64,000 nt of DNA from Pseudorasbora parva (lineage: Eukaryota > Chordata > Actinopteri > Cypriniformes > Gobionidae). The translations under genes were made by a program, and so were the position numbers. Within the stretch, counting starts at the first letter, position 1, and each line of letters opens with the position of its first letter. This document shows, one piece after another, positions 47,463 through 56,994 of the stretch. The stretch spans positions 10,585,733 through 10,649,732 of the forward strand of contig NC_090184.1 in NCBI RefSeq assembly GCF_024679245.1. The letters run 5' to 3'. The notes under the pieces were generated by a model that ran no database searches, was not told the DNA's origin, and saw only the letters and a list, made by a program, of their open reading frames with translations.

Positions 47463-48254
47463 CACCAATACCAACCTAAGTTGAAGAGAAATATATATCC
47501 ATCTATCACTGTGGCTCTAGGCTTAGCCTGTAGTGGGGAGAAATTTTGGGTAATCGTCACAATAAATCTAATAATTGAACTGCTTGCTCCTCTGGGATAT
47601 GCTTTCTAATTGCTGTTTTTCCATTGAGTGCCCACAACCTTACATCATTATTTGACTGTGCATCTAAAGCACCCTTAGGTTTGCTTGCAGCTATAGCCAT
47701 TTCCAACAGACATATGTTTTCTTTAGTAAGTGTATAAATATATATAATTGAGAGAAATAAGAGAGTAAAAAGTTATTAGACAACATGCCAACATAATATA
47801 GCCAGGCTATATTAATTGAGGCTTAAAAATATATCGCACTGTTATTTATGCGTTAAAAAAGGTCAATGTTCCTGTTTAGTCCATATTATGTTGACAGTTT
47901 AGATGTACACTTCATCATATTATTTACTGTGCCACAGGATTAAATGCATTTGTCTATGCAAATCAGCATATACTAGTCATTCTGACTGACAATGGAGGCT
48001 TATAAATAACTTCTGGAAAAAAGAAAAGCAGGTTTCAAATGTCGCTTTCATAATTCAACTGCAATGGTGAAAACTCTCTGCCCATCATGAGAGTGAGTCA
48101 GCTTGACTTTCATTTCACCTTACCAAAGGCAGATGGAGACAGATAGAGGGAGCTTTCATGAATTTAAATAAGTGTAATGCGCAGTCTCACTGTTCATAAT
48201 ATTGAGTTATTATCCTGAAATGCTTGTATATATGGTAATTCTTGGGTTATTTTG
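47461..48254. other. No gene recognised
   Basis: AT-rich flank of DIRS-A without supportable features. Confidence 0.45.
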
Positions 48255-48466
48255 GTTCCCTATATCGAGGGAACTTCGCACTGCGTCGGAACGACGATTT
48301 GGGGATACTCCCTTAGCATGAACGCGTCTGAAGTATGAATGAAACTAGTCCAATCCTTATTGGTCCTACGTCATGACGTAGATGTGACGGCATACCCGGA
48401 AGCTATAAAGGGGAGCCCGGCGCATAGTAGCGTCAGTTATCGCTCTTCAGCATAACGCTCTGTGTG
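48255..48466 (+). promoter_or_regulatory. DIRS-A left ITR with TATA and CRE-like palindrome
   Basis: Inverted against 53397-53583 with few mismatches. It contains the 14-bp palindrome TACGTCATGACGTA (48368-48381) and, about 25 bp on, GCTATAAAGGGG (TATAAAG at 48404-48410), a plausible promoter for gag. The tip GTTCCCTATATCGAGGGAAC is itself nearly palindromic. Confidence 0.8.
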
Positions 48467-48556
48467 TGTTTGAACATTGTCTGTCTATTTATTGTTGTCT
48501 GTCCCATATAAATATATATATATTCAGTAAAAAAGAGACCTTAGAACGAAGATAAT

Positions 48557-50032
48557 ATGTCTAGTTCTGAGTTTAAGAGGTGCGTGCATCCGTGTCCCCG
48601 CTACATCTCGGGAACGGACACGCACTCTCTTTGTGTACAGTGCCTGGGCGTTCAGCATGCTCAGGCGGCTCTCGAGGGAGCCGCCTGCAGCCACTGCGAG
48701 CTGCTGACGCTCAGGGTGCTGAGGTCTCGGTTGGCGGTCTTTGACGAGGCCGGCCAACCACGCGAGCCCCGTGGTTCTGGGCCTGCGTCCGCTGAGGCGG
48801 CGCGGCGTCGCAGATCATGGGGCTCGCAGCTGGACGTATCAGCGGAGATTGAGACTGCCGAGGCACTTTCTCAATCTTCCTCTGATAGTTCAGAGATTCT
48901 CCCACCTCGTGTGGAAGCCCGCGAAGCGGCTTCTTCCCCCGGGGTGGAGAATCAGATGTTGATTCTCTCCGGATCCGAGGATCCGGAAGATATCAACATC
49001 GAGGCGGGTGGGGCCGCATATATGTCACCACCGCACCCACCCGCCCAAGAGGAGCTTATCGAGGTACTGACTCGTGCCGTGGCCAAGTTAAATATCGATT
49101 GGCCACAAGAGAGGCAGGAAGTCCAGCCATCCAGCAGGCTGGACGACCGGTTTCTCTCGCGCCGGGCTCAGTCGCCTCGCCGGGGCTTGCCGTTCTTTCC
49201 GGACCTGCACAACGAGTTGTGTAGGTCCTGGAATAGACCATACTCCGCGCGCATATCCAACCCCCCAGTATTAGATTATGCTAATGTTATGGGTGCGCGC
49301 GAGGCAGGCTACGGGACGATGCCGCGGGTGGAAGATGCTCTCGCGAGCTATCTGTCACCCGAATCGGCATCGTCCCTAAAAGCCCCGGTACTGCCCACCA
49401 AGCCATGCAGGGACACATCAGCGTTGGTGGGCAGGGCATATATGGCGGCGGGTCGGGCTGGTAGCGCTCTGCACACCCTATCGATATTGCAGGCGTACCA
49501 GGCCGACCTATTAAAAGAGCTCGACGAGGGAGAAGGTCCCTCCCCGGAGGATGTATTAGAGCTTAGGAAGGCTGCTGATCTGTCTCTCCGCGTCACCAAG
49601 GAGACGGCCCGTGCCATCGGCCGCTCCATGGCCTCTATGGTGACAGTGGAGAGACATCTGTGGCTAAATCTGTCGGGGATGAAGGAGAAAGATAAGACTT
49701 TTCTCCTAGACTCCCCGATCTCGCCTTCTGGCCTGTTCGGCGACGCCGTTAATTCGGTCGTCGACAGGTTTCAGGAGGCGAGGAAACAGTCAGCAGCCTT
49801 CCGACAGTTTCTCCCTCGTCGGCCAAAACCAGCAAAGGCTGCCACTAGTGGGCAGCCGCAGCCGTCAGCCAGCTCCTCGCACCGTCAGGTGCAAAAAGAG
49901 AGCGTCGCTTCTAGAGCCCCTCCTCCGGGAGCTTGGCAACAGAGGCGGCGCTCTCACCAGCAGGCTTCCGTGCAGAAGGGCGATCTAAGGAACGTCCTTC
50001 TCGCTAAGAAGGCTGCTGGGAAGAAGTCCTAG
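48557..50032 (+). CDS. DIRS-A gag-like protein, 491 aa, intact
   Basis: Structural protein of the DIRS element, inferred from position and from resemblance to vertebrate DIRS gag. The N-terminus has a Cys/His cluster: C9, C13, C26, C29 (CVQCLG), H34, C44 and C47 (CSHC), suggesting zinc binding. A conserved helix follows, RVLRSRLAVFDEAGQPREP, then an acidic Ser-rich middle, LIEVLTRAVAKLNIDWPQE (residues about 170-190), LLKELDEGEGPSPED, RAIGRSMASMVTVERHLWLN and a basic Gln/Lys-rich tail. ATG at 48557 is chosen because it precedes the cluster and matches the DIRS-B start. Stop TAG 50030-50032. The same protein is broken in DIRS-B and DIRS-C. Confidence 0.85.
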   Translation: MSSSEFKRCVHPCPRYISGTDTHSLCVQCLGVQHAQAALEGAACSHCELLTLRVLRSRLAVFDEAGQPREPRGSGPASAEAARRRRSWGSQLDVSAEIETAEALSQSSSDSSEILPPRVEAREAASSPGVENQMLILSGSEDPEDINIEAGGAAYMSPPHPPAQEELIEVLTRAVAKLNIDWPQERQEVQPSSRLDDRFLSRRAQSPRRGLPFFPDLHNELCRSWNRPYSARISNPPVLDYANVMGAREAGYGTMPRVEDALASYLSPESASSLKAPVLPTKPCRDTSALVGRAYMAAGRAGSALHTLSILQAYQADLLKELDEGEGPSPEDVLELRKAADLSLRVTKETARAIGRSMASMVTVERHLWLNLSGMKEKDKTFLLDSPISPSGLFGDAVNSVVDRFQEARKQSAAFRQFLPRRPKPAKAATSGQPQPSASSSHRQVQKESVASRAPPPGAWQQRRRSHQQASVQKGDLRNVLLAKKAAGKKS

Positions 50033-50034
50033 CT

Positions 50035-52227
50035 GTGGTAGGGCTTCAGAGAGCGGTCCCCCTCGCGCGGGAACAACCGAGGTTGTCTCTCGCGCGACGC
50101 TCTCGAAGGGAAAACGATGTGGTAATCCCGCCGTCACAGACGCTTCGGGCCACATCGTTTTTCCTAGGGCACGTTTCGATCCAGTCGCCTCGAGTAAGAC
50201 CTGCGACTGGGCGGGACGAGTGTCCAAATATCGAAAATCGTATTTCGTCCCCTGCCGGGCATCCGCTTCAGGGGACGGGAAACGAGACTCAAATAACACC
50301 CGAGACCAGCCTCGAGAGGCTGATTCCCTTAGTAGATTATCTCGGCGCATGGAAATGCCTTCCGAATATATCCACATGGGTCCTGCGTACTGTAGAAATA
50401 GGGTACAGACTGCAGTTCGATCACCCCCCGCCAAAGTTCAATGGGGTGACATGGACTGCAGTGGTGCCAGAGCGGGTTCGGGTAATGGAACAAGAAGTAA
50501 AATCCTTGCTGGCAAAGGGGGCCATAGAGTGGGTCCCGCCGTCAGAGAGGGAGGCCGGGTTCTACAGCCGGTACTTTATAGTTCCAAAAAAGGATGGAGG
50601 GCTTCGGCCGATTTTAGATCTGAGGTATCTGAACCGGTCTCTGAGGAGATTCAGGTTCAAGATGTTAACCATTCCCACGATCGTGAGTCAGATCCAGCCC
50701 AAGGACTGGTTCGTCACGATAGATTTAAAAGACGCCTATTTTCATGTCTCCATCCTTCCATGCCACAGGAAGTTTCTGAGGTTCGCTTTCGGGGGCGAAG
50801 CGTACCAATATCGAGTGCTTCCCTTCGGTCTAGCTCTTTCCCCTCGCACGTTTACCAAATGTATGGATGCAGCTCTGGCTCCATTGAGACTTCAGGGCAT
50901 CCGAATACTAAATTACATCGACGACTGGCTTATTCTGGCCCAGTCGTCCGAAATGGCAGTTCAACATCGAGATGTAGTTCTAGCACATATCCAACGCTTG
51001 GGGTTGAGGCTCAACACAAAAAAGAGCGTGTTGGCGCCAGCCCAGAAAACGACCTTTCTGGGGGTAGTATGGGATTCGGTTTCGATGCGGGCGCAACTCT
51101 CCCCCGCACGAATCAAGACCATTCTGGCGGTAGTCTCAAGAATAAAGCTAGGCCAGAGTATCACTGTGAAACACTTTCAGATAGTGTTAGGGCATCTAGC
51201 GGCAGCGTCCAACATTATTCCGTTCGGCCTGCTACATATGAGAGCTCTACAGTGGTGGCTGAAAACCAAGGGGTTTTCCCCCAGAGGGAACCCATTCCGT
51301 ATGATCAGAGTCACGCGCAAATGCCTTCGGGCTCTAGGTATATGGAAGAAAGCTTGGTTTCTGTCCCAAGGGCCAGTCCTGGGAGCATCATGTTGCCGGA
51401 AAACCGTTTCAACAGATGCTTCCCTAACTGGTTGGGGCGCGGTCATGGAAGGCCGCTTTGCGAGGGGTCTATGGGAGGACCATCATTCGACCTGGCACAT
51501 AAACTGCCTGGAAATGATGGCGGTTTACAGGGCTCTCAGGAGTTTCCTCCCAGAGCTTCGCGGGTACCACGTTCTAGTCCGTACAGACAATACGGCTGTC
51601 GTGGCATATCTGAACCACCAGGGGGGGTTGAGGTCGCGCCCGCTATGCAAACTGGCGCATCTCATTCTTCGCTGGTCACAAGACAGACTGTTATCCCTCA
51701 GGGCAATGTATATCCCGGGGATACAGAATCAGGGGGCAGATATACTATCGAGGCAAGGGCTGAGGCCCGGGGAATGGCGGCTCCACCCAGAGGTGGTGGA
51801 GGCGATGGTCAGGAGGTTCGGCCCAGTGGAAGTGGATCTGTTTGCGTCTCGAGAGACGTCCCACTTTCCACTGTGGTTCTCCCTCACGCACCCAGCCCCG
51901 CTGGGGTTGGACGCCATGGTACAGACGTGGCCGAGGCGGCGTCTGTATGCATTTCCCCCCGTCGCTCTGCTCCCAGGGGTCCTGGAGAGGGTTCGGCAAC
52001 AGGGAGTCAGTCTCCTTCTGGTAGCTCCTTGTTGGCCGACTCGGGTATGGTTCTCGGACATAATAGCGCTGCTGGCGGATCACCCGTGGCAGGTCCCTCT
52101 GAGGAGGGACCTCCTATCACAGGCGGGGGGCACAATATTTCACCCCCGCCCCGAAATCTGGAACCTCTGGGTCTGGCCCCTGAGGGGGCCAGGTTCCGAG
52201 AGGAGGGCCTGCCGGCAGACGTTATAG
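50035..52227 (+). CDS. DIRS-A RT / RNase H / methyltransferase-like polyprotein, 730 codons open
   Basis: Copies element RNA into DNA. RT: FIVPKKDGGLRPILDLRYLN, DWFVTIDLKDAYFHVSILP, LPFGLALSPRTFTKCMD and the active site YIDD at residues 294-297, then LRLNTKKSVLAP and FLGVVWDS. RNase H: D461 (STDASLTGWG), E493 (NCLEMM) and D518 (RTDNT). C-terminal block: FGPVEVDLFASRETSHFP, APLGLDAMVQTW, YAFPPVALLPGVLERV and LLVAPCWPTRVW, which matches the methyltransferase-like region of DIRS polyproteins; no clear DPPY catalytic motif. The open frame begins right after the gag stop with a GTG at 50035; the true start is uncertain (first in-frame ATGs are near 50400-50500) and may need reinitiation or frameshifting. 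No internal stop. Overlaps another open frame at 50220-52295. Confidence 0.88.
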   Translation: MVGLQRAVPLAREQPRLSLARRSRRENDVVIPPSQTLRATSFFLGHVSIQSPRVRPATGRDECPNIENRISSPAGHPLQGTGNETQITPETSLERLIPLVDYLGAWKCLPNISTWVLRTVEIGYRLQFDHPPPKFNGVTWTAVVPERVRVMEQEVKSLLAKGAIEWVPPSEREAGFYSRYFIVPKKDGGLRPILDLRYLNRSLRRFRFKMLTIPTIVSQIQPKDWFVTIDLKDAYFHVSILPCHRKFLRFAFGGEAYQYRVLPFGLALSPRTFTKCMDAALAPLRLQGIRILNYIDDWLILAQSSEMAVQHRDVVLAHIQRLGLRLNTKKSVLAPAQKTTFLGVVWDSVSMRAQLSPARIKTILAVVSRIKLGQSITVKHFQIVLGHLAAASNIIPFGLLHMRALQWWLKTKGFSPRGNPFRMIRVTRKCLRALGIWKKAWFLSQGPVLGASCCRKTVSTDASLTGWGAVMEGRFARGLWEDHHSTWHINCLEMMAVYRALRSFLPELRGYHVLVRTDNTAVVAYLNHQGGLRSRPLCKLAHLILRWSQDRLLSLRAMYIPGIQNQGADILSRQGLRPGEWRLHPEVVEAMVRRFGPVEVDLFASRETSHFPLWFSLTHPAPLGLDAMVQTWPRRRLYAFPPVALLPGVLERVRQQGVSLLLVAPCWPTRVWFSDIIALLADHPWQVPLRRDLLSQAGGTIFHPRPEIWNLWVWPLRGPGSERRACRQTL

Positions 52228-53205
52228 AGACCTTACTTAGCTCTAGGGCCCCGTCTACTAGGAGATTGTACAGCCTCAAGTGGAATGTTTTTTAGTCACT
52301 TGGTGTAGAGAACGTGAGGTGGACCCAGTTAACTGCCCAGTGGCTTCAGTACTGGAGTTCCTCCAAGATCGTTTCTCTGCAGGGCTTACCCCGTCCACAC
52401 TTAAGGTGTATGTGGCAGCTATTGGAGCTTTCCACGCTCCGTTAGGTGATGGGCCTTTGGGTAGGCATCAGTTGGTTGTACGCTTCCTTCGTGGGGCGCG
52501 TAGGTTAAGACCTGTAGTGCGTACCAGAGTTCCAACCTGGGATCTGGCAGTGGTTCTCGAAGGCCTGGCTGAGGCCCCCTTCGAACCACTGGAGACAGCA
52601 GAACCTAAGAATCTAACGCTTAAAGTGGCGTTCCTCCTAGCTATTACCTCTCTCAGGAGAGTGGGAGATCTTCAAGCTTTGGCCATCACGCCAACCTGCT
52701 TGGAGTTTGCCCCGGGAGGAGTAAAGGCCGTACTCCACCCTAGGCCAGGGTATGTGCCGAAGGTTCCATCCAGTACGGTCAGATCTTTGGTTCTTCAGGC
52801 TTTTCATCCTCCGCCCCATGTGACGGCGGAAGGAGGGAGATTATTCCTTTTGTGTCCAGTTCGGGCCCTAAGGATCTATCTGGAAAGGTCAGCTCAGTGG
52901 AGGAATCAGATCAACTTTTAGTGTGTTTTGGCTCACCCAAGAAAGGGCTGCCTGCGTCAACCCCTACTATCAGTAATTGGATTGTGCAGGCAATAGCCTT
53001 GGCATATCAGGTGCGCAATCTGCCTTCACCTATTGCCTTGAGAGCCCACTCGACTAGAGGCATGGCCTCTTCGGTGGCCCTTCTGTCCGGAGTCCCTATG
53101 CAGGACATCTGTGAAGCGGCTGGCTGGGCTACTCAGCACACATTTATAAGGTTTTACAGCCTACACCTCCCTGCGACCCCCGGCGGCAGGGTACTCCAGT
53201 CCTGA
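52200..53205 (+). pseudogene. DIRS-A tyrosine recombinase, two frameshifts
   Basis: Integrates the circular DNA intermediate. The N-terminus (VIETLLSSRAPSTRRLYSLK) reads in the frame of the 50220-52295 open stretch, then TAG at 52293. Relative to DIRS-B (AAGGTATTTTCC) the text has 2 extra bases (AATGTTTTTTAGT), shifting into the 52280-52921 frame: LTPSTLKVYVAAIGAFHAPL, PTWDLAVVLEGLAEAPFEPL and RRVGDLQAL with the first catalytic Arg. A missing base near 52910 (GGAATCAG against GGAAGTCAG in DIRS-B) shifts again into 52852-53205: HSTRG (His-x-x-Arg, 53047), LSGVPMQDICEAAGW and FIRFY with Tyr at 53155. All catalytic residues are present but in three frames, so it is inactive unless the indels are sequencing errors. 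Confidence 0.9.
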
Positions 53206-53262
53206 TTGTGCCTGGTCTCCAGCTCACAATAGGGCAGGCGTATCCTTGGTGTGGCCTAGTGG

Positions 53263-53385
53263 GTACTCGTTCCCCAAATCGTCGTTCCGACGCAGTGCGA
53301 AGTTCCCTCGATATAGGGAACGGCTCGGGTTATGTATATAACCCTTGTTCCCTGAGAGGGAACGAGCACTGCGTCTCGTCGCCAC
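53263..53385 (+). repeat. DIRS-A internal complementary region
   Basis: 53263-53321 (CCCCAAATCGTCGTTCCGAC, GCAGTGCGAAGTTCCC, ATATAGGGAAC) is the reverse complement of the left end. 53322-53380 (CGGGTTATGTATATAACCC, CCTGAGAGGGAACGAGCACT) is the reverse complement of the outermost right end at 53578-53629. It thus spans a left-to-right end junction, the guide arrangement known for DIRS1 circularisation. Confidence 0.88.
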
Positions 53386-53396
53386 ACCGCGTATCG

Positions 53397-53633
53397 CCTG
53401 AGAGCATTATGCTTCATCGCGATAATTGACGCTACTATGCGCCGGGCTCCCCTTTATAGCTTCCGGGTATGCCGTCACATCTACGTCATGACGTAGGACC
53501 AATAAGGATTGGACTAGTTTCATTCATACTTCAGACGCGTTCATGCTAAGGGAGTATCCCCAAATCGTCGTTCCGACGCAGTGCTCGTTCCCTCTCAGGG
53601 AACAAGGGTTATATACATAACCCGAGCCGTTTT
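53397..53633 (+). repeat. DIRS-A right inverted terminal repeat
   Basis: Inverse of 48283-48466, including the ACGTCATGACGT palindrome and CCTTTATAGC. The last 46 bases (CTCGTTCCCTCTCAGGGAAC to CCCGAGCCG) are not in the left ITR but match the internal complementary region. Confidence 0.88.
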
Positions 53634-53639
53634 ATTTGG

Positions 53640-54370
53640 GTTAGGTTTTTTTTCCTGATGTACTACACCATGAAAACAACAGAATAGAGAAAAATACATG
53701 AACAAACAGTTATTACATAGTTTATTCTTTGCCCTACTAATCCTTTTACTTCTCCGGTTTTCACTTGCGACACTTAGCCTCCTGTGGAAGTGGTGTATTA
53801 TGGTGTAACATAAGAAGATGCAAGGTTCTCAGCTAAATCCAAACACAAGCTGGAGATTCTTTTGAAAACACAGGAGATGCTTTTGAAAAATGGTAACGTG
53901 TAAATAGTAATGTCTCTTGTCTGAACAACTGTGATCAAAAAACAGAAAAATCACCTTAATACAACAGGAAACGGTGTATGCTGATGTCTCAGAATAAGGG
54001 TGCTGGAGGGCTGGTACCCCCAGCGGTCTTTTTAATTACTTTGCTGGTCAACCAGGTTCACTAGAAAGACCATGCTTGTTGGCTGTGGCTTGTTGGCAAA
54101 TCAAGGTAGACAGGGCCCCGTTTATGACACAGCAACCATTTCATGTTTCACTCATATTTTTACACCACTGCATATCCAGAGATGCTGCTTTTTCACTAGC
54201 TGACAGTTGTGAAGTAGCTTTGCCACAAATTGTCAAGAGAGAGTTTTGGGGGGTGGAGTGTGCTTTCTATGCAATGTGTAAATTGAGGGAATCTCACTCG
54301 GAGATGAGAGTCCTCAGGGTCCATTGCTAAAACCAGCTCATATACAGTGATCTCAAGTAGTCAAGTCTCT
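53640..54370. other. No gene recognised
   Basis: Mixed sequence; an 84-codon open frame at 54076 has no domain. Confidence 0.4.
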
Positions 54371-54374
54371 GCCT

Positions 54375-54800
54375 GTATAGTGTCAAGGGCGCGCACAAAA
54401 CACGCATCACTCTGTGAATTACAAGTAATCTCAGTATAGAAAAATATGATTGTTATTCTGTTCTATATCACTTCTATCTGCTGACTCTTAATATTCAACA
54501 AAGTTATTGATATGACTGCGCTTACACTATTGGATGAGAAATGAACTGAGCTGCTGACAACACTGTTTTGCTGCAAAACTGCTTTATAGATTAAATGAAA
54601 TAATTTAACATTTAATGATTTTACAAGGGTCTTGAATCAACACTGAACCATGCCAAACCATGACCTTATTGTCTCTAAAGCTAGTGTACAGCTAAAATGA
54701 ACTACTTTTATCATTCAGTCATTTCCTTGTTATCACACTAAAGCTGTTTTAAAACTACCTGTGTTGTATAAAACACTGTAAAAAGGTGACGAATTGACCC
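54375..54800 (+). repeat. LINE 3' UTR fragment
   Basis: Resembles 17815-18015 and the 19.2-19.4 kb tail: GACTGCGCTTACACTATTGG, AACTGAGCTGCTGACAAC, CACTAAAGCTGTTTTAAAAC and AACACTGTAAAAAGGTGAC. Confidence 0.55.
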
Positions 54801-54844
54801 TCTTATTAAACGAAACCATTTTGAGGGTTTTTCTTGCTTAACAC

Positions 54845-55185
54845 TGAGTTTCCAATACCCAAGGTCTCATCTCATCACGCATCTTCTAGCATCACATTGC
54901 CTCTGCCGGCTTGCCTTTTCCCCATAGTGTATCCTGTTGCCATGTGTCCCCCGGGTAAGCGACACATCGGTCATCCACTTCATGTAAAAGAAATGATGAT
55001 TCATCAGATCAGGCCACCTTCTTCCATTGCTCCGTAATCGAGTTCTGATGCTCAAATGCACCGCTTTTGTCGGTGGATAGTGATCAGCATGGGTACCTGA
55101 CTGGTCTGCGGTTATGCAGCCCCATAAGCAACATACTGCAATGCACTTTGTATTCTGACAAATTTCTATCAGAACCAGCATGAAA
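54845..55185 (-). pseudogene. Tc1-like transposase relic (second family)
   Basis: With shifts, the minus strand reads MGLHNRRPVRYP, then EHQNSITEQWKKVA, a stop, SDESSFLLHEVDDR and PGDTWQQD. This matches the linker and first catalytic Asp (W-S-D-E-S-x-F) of Tc1-group transposases; the Trp has become a stop codon. It differs from the transposase at 5424 and has no recognisable ends. Confidence 0.6.
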
Positions 55186-55187
55186 GG

Positions 55188-55650
55188 GTTAATTCACCCA
55201 AAAATTATATTAATGTCATTAATGACTCACCCTAATGTCGTTCCAGACCCATAAGACCTTCGTTCATCAACGGAACACAGTTTAAGATATTTTATGTTTT
55301 AGTCCCAGAGCATAATGCAGTCAATGCCCACTTTACTGTCCATGTCCAGAAAGCTAATAAAAACATCATCAAAGTAGTCCATATGTGTCATCAGTTGGTT
55401 GAATAAAATCGTAGTTTTTGATATTTTTGGTCCAAAAAAAAAAAAACTACGATTTTATTCAGCATTGTCTTCTCCTCCATGTGCCTCCAAAAAGATTCAA
55501 ATGGTTAATGAATTAGTGAATCGATCAATGATTCGGGTCGCCAATGTCACGTGATTTCAGAAGTTCGGTTCGCATCAAACTGCTGAAATCGTAGTAGTCC
55601 ATAGATTGACCGGTAAATCGAGAGCTTCGCCTTACAATTCATCAATTGTA
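55188..55650. repeat. AAGGGTTAATTCACCC repeat with inner inverted pair
   Basis: A fish MITE-type start (AATTCACCCAAAAATTATAT, TGACTCACCCTAATGTCGTTCC) followed by TTGAATAAAATCGTAGTTTT and its inverse AAAACTACGATTTTATTCAG around an A-run at 55435. The right end is not defined. Confidence 0.45.
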
Positions 55651-55679
55651 TTTGTATAATTAGTTGAATAACTTTAATC

Positions 55680-56290
55680 ATAATTTTAGTGTCCCCAACT
55701 GAGCAAGCCAAGCCAAAGGCGACAGTGGCAAGGAACCAAAACTCTATCAGGGCATGATGGAGAAAAATAAACCTTGGGAGAAACCAGACTCAGTCGGGGT
55801 GCCAGTTCTCCTCTGGCCTATTAACACACCGTGTATGATTATTATTCTGGCAACCTTACAGGTCAGAAATCAGATTAGATCGGAATATTCAAAATTTTAG
55901 GGTATCCCGGAAGAGACAGGATTATTTAGGATGGGGCGTCGATTACACAAGAGTATAAATACATGAAAGATCGGAATTATTGCGCCTGAGACGAGTTTTT
56001 TTGAGCATGATGTGCCGTTGAGGCAAATTCGAAGGAGACACCAATTGACACGGCTCAGCAGACACTCCAGGATGCGTTGGTCATGTCCAGGCAGCTCCAC
56101 CATCCGATCCGGACAGGGCCCAGATCCGGGATAAACCTCGGGATAAACAGAGAGACTAACATTAGCGTAGATGCCACTCTTTTTATGATGTAATGAATAC
56201 ATCAGGTGTTATGGGAAGTGTTCCCGGTTCCGGCTGACCTAGTTAATGCAGCCTAACAATCAGTCAATTGATTTGAATAATGAAAGTTAA
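55680..56290 (-). repeat. 3' UTR of the minus-strand LINE
   Basis: AGTGTCCCCAACTGAGCAAG, AAGGAACCAAAACTC and GGGAGAAACCAGACTCAGTC match the detached LINE tails at 18845 and 23291, linking those tails to the ORF at 56298. The 3' terminus itself is not evident. Confidence 0.6.
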
Positions 56291-56297
56291 AAATGTT

Positions 56298-56978
56298 CTA
56301 TGTGTATGCCATAGTAAAGAGATGTGTTTTTAGTCTAGATTTAAACTGACAGAGTGTGTCTGCTTCCCGAACAATGCTAGGAAGACTATTCCAGTGTTTA
56401 GGTGCTAAATAGGAAAAGGATCGACCGCCTGCAGTATAATGTGTTAAGAGTTCGTTTAAGTACTGGGGAGCTAAACCATTTAGTGCTTTATAAGTAATAA
56501 GCAAGATTTTAAAATGTATGCGATGTTTAATAGGGAGCCAGTGCAGTGTTGACAGAACTGGACTAATATGATCATACTTCCTGGTTCTAGTAAGAACTCT
56601 AGCTGCTGCATTTTGGACTAGCTGGAGTTTGTTTATTAAGCGAGCAGAAGAACCACCCAGTAGAGCATTACAATAATCTTGCCTTGAGCTCATGAACGCA
56701 TGTACTAACTGTTCAGCATTTTGCATTGAAAGCATGTGCCGTAATTTAGATATATTTTTAAGATGGTAGAATGCGGTTTTACAGATGCTAGAAACGTGGC
56801 TTTCAAATGAAAGATTGGTATCAAAGAGTATACCCAGGTTCCTCACTGACGAAGGGGGCTTGACAGAGCAGTCATCAAGTGTTAGACAGTATTCTCGGTT
56901 ACTACTTGTGGAGCTTTTCTCTCCAATAATTAAAAATTCTGTTTTATCTGAATTAAGTTGCAGGAAATTACTATTCAT
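56298..56978 (-). pseudogene. 5'-truncated LINE ORF, RT C-terminal region
   Basis: 226 codons open. NSNFLQLNSDKTEFLIIG, SVRNLGILFDTNLSFESHV, SSRQDYCNALLGG, LQLVQNAAARVLTRTRKYDH and LSTLHWLPIKHRIHFKILL, the region after the RT active site in L2/CR1-like LINEs; similar in layout to L2-B (KTELLVF, VRNLGVIFDDQ, SRLDYCNALLAGLP, HWLPLAARI) but clearly a different family. Endonuclease and RT active site (YADD) are absent, and about 20 residues are missing before GGRSFSYLAPKHWNSLP. 5' end lies at about 56990. Confidence 0.8.
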
Positions 56979-56994
56979 CGGCCGGGGAATGACA

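Larger units (their letters stand above)
48255..53633 (+). mobile_element. DIRS-A: near-complete DIRS1-like retrotransposon
   Basis: 5.38 kb with inverted terminal repeats, gag, RT/RNase H/methyltransferase-like ORF, tyrosine recombinase and an internal complementary region. Such elements are known to replicate through a circular intermediate and integrate by a tyrosine recombinase without target duplication; no duplication is seen here. Gag and RT are open, the recombinase has two frameshifts. It is the best preserved of the DIRS1-like copies in the window. Confidence 0.93.

Noticed and set aside
52280..52921. 213-codon frame as a complete recombinase gene
   Set aside because: Its N-terminus and catalytic His, Arg and Tyr lie in other frames, so it is a segment of a frameshifted gene.
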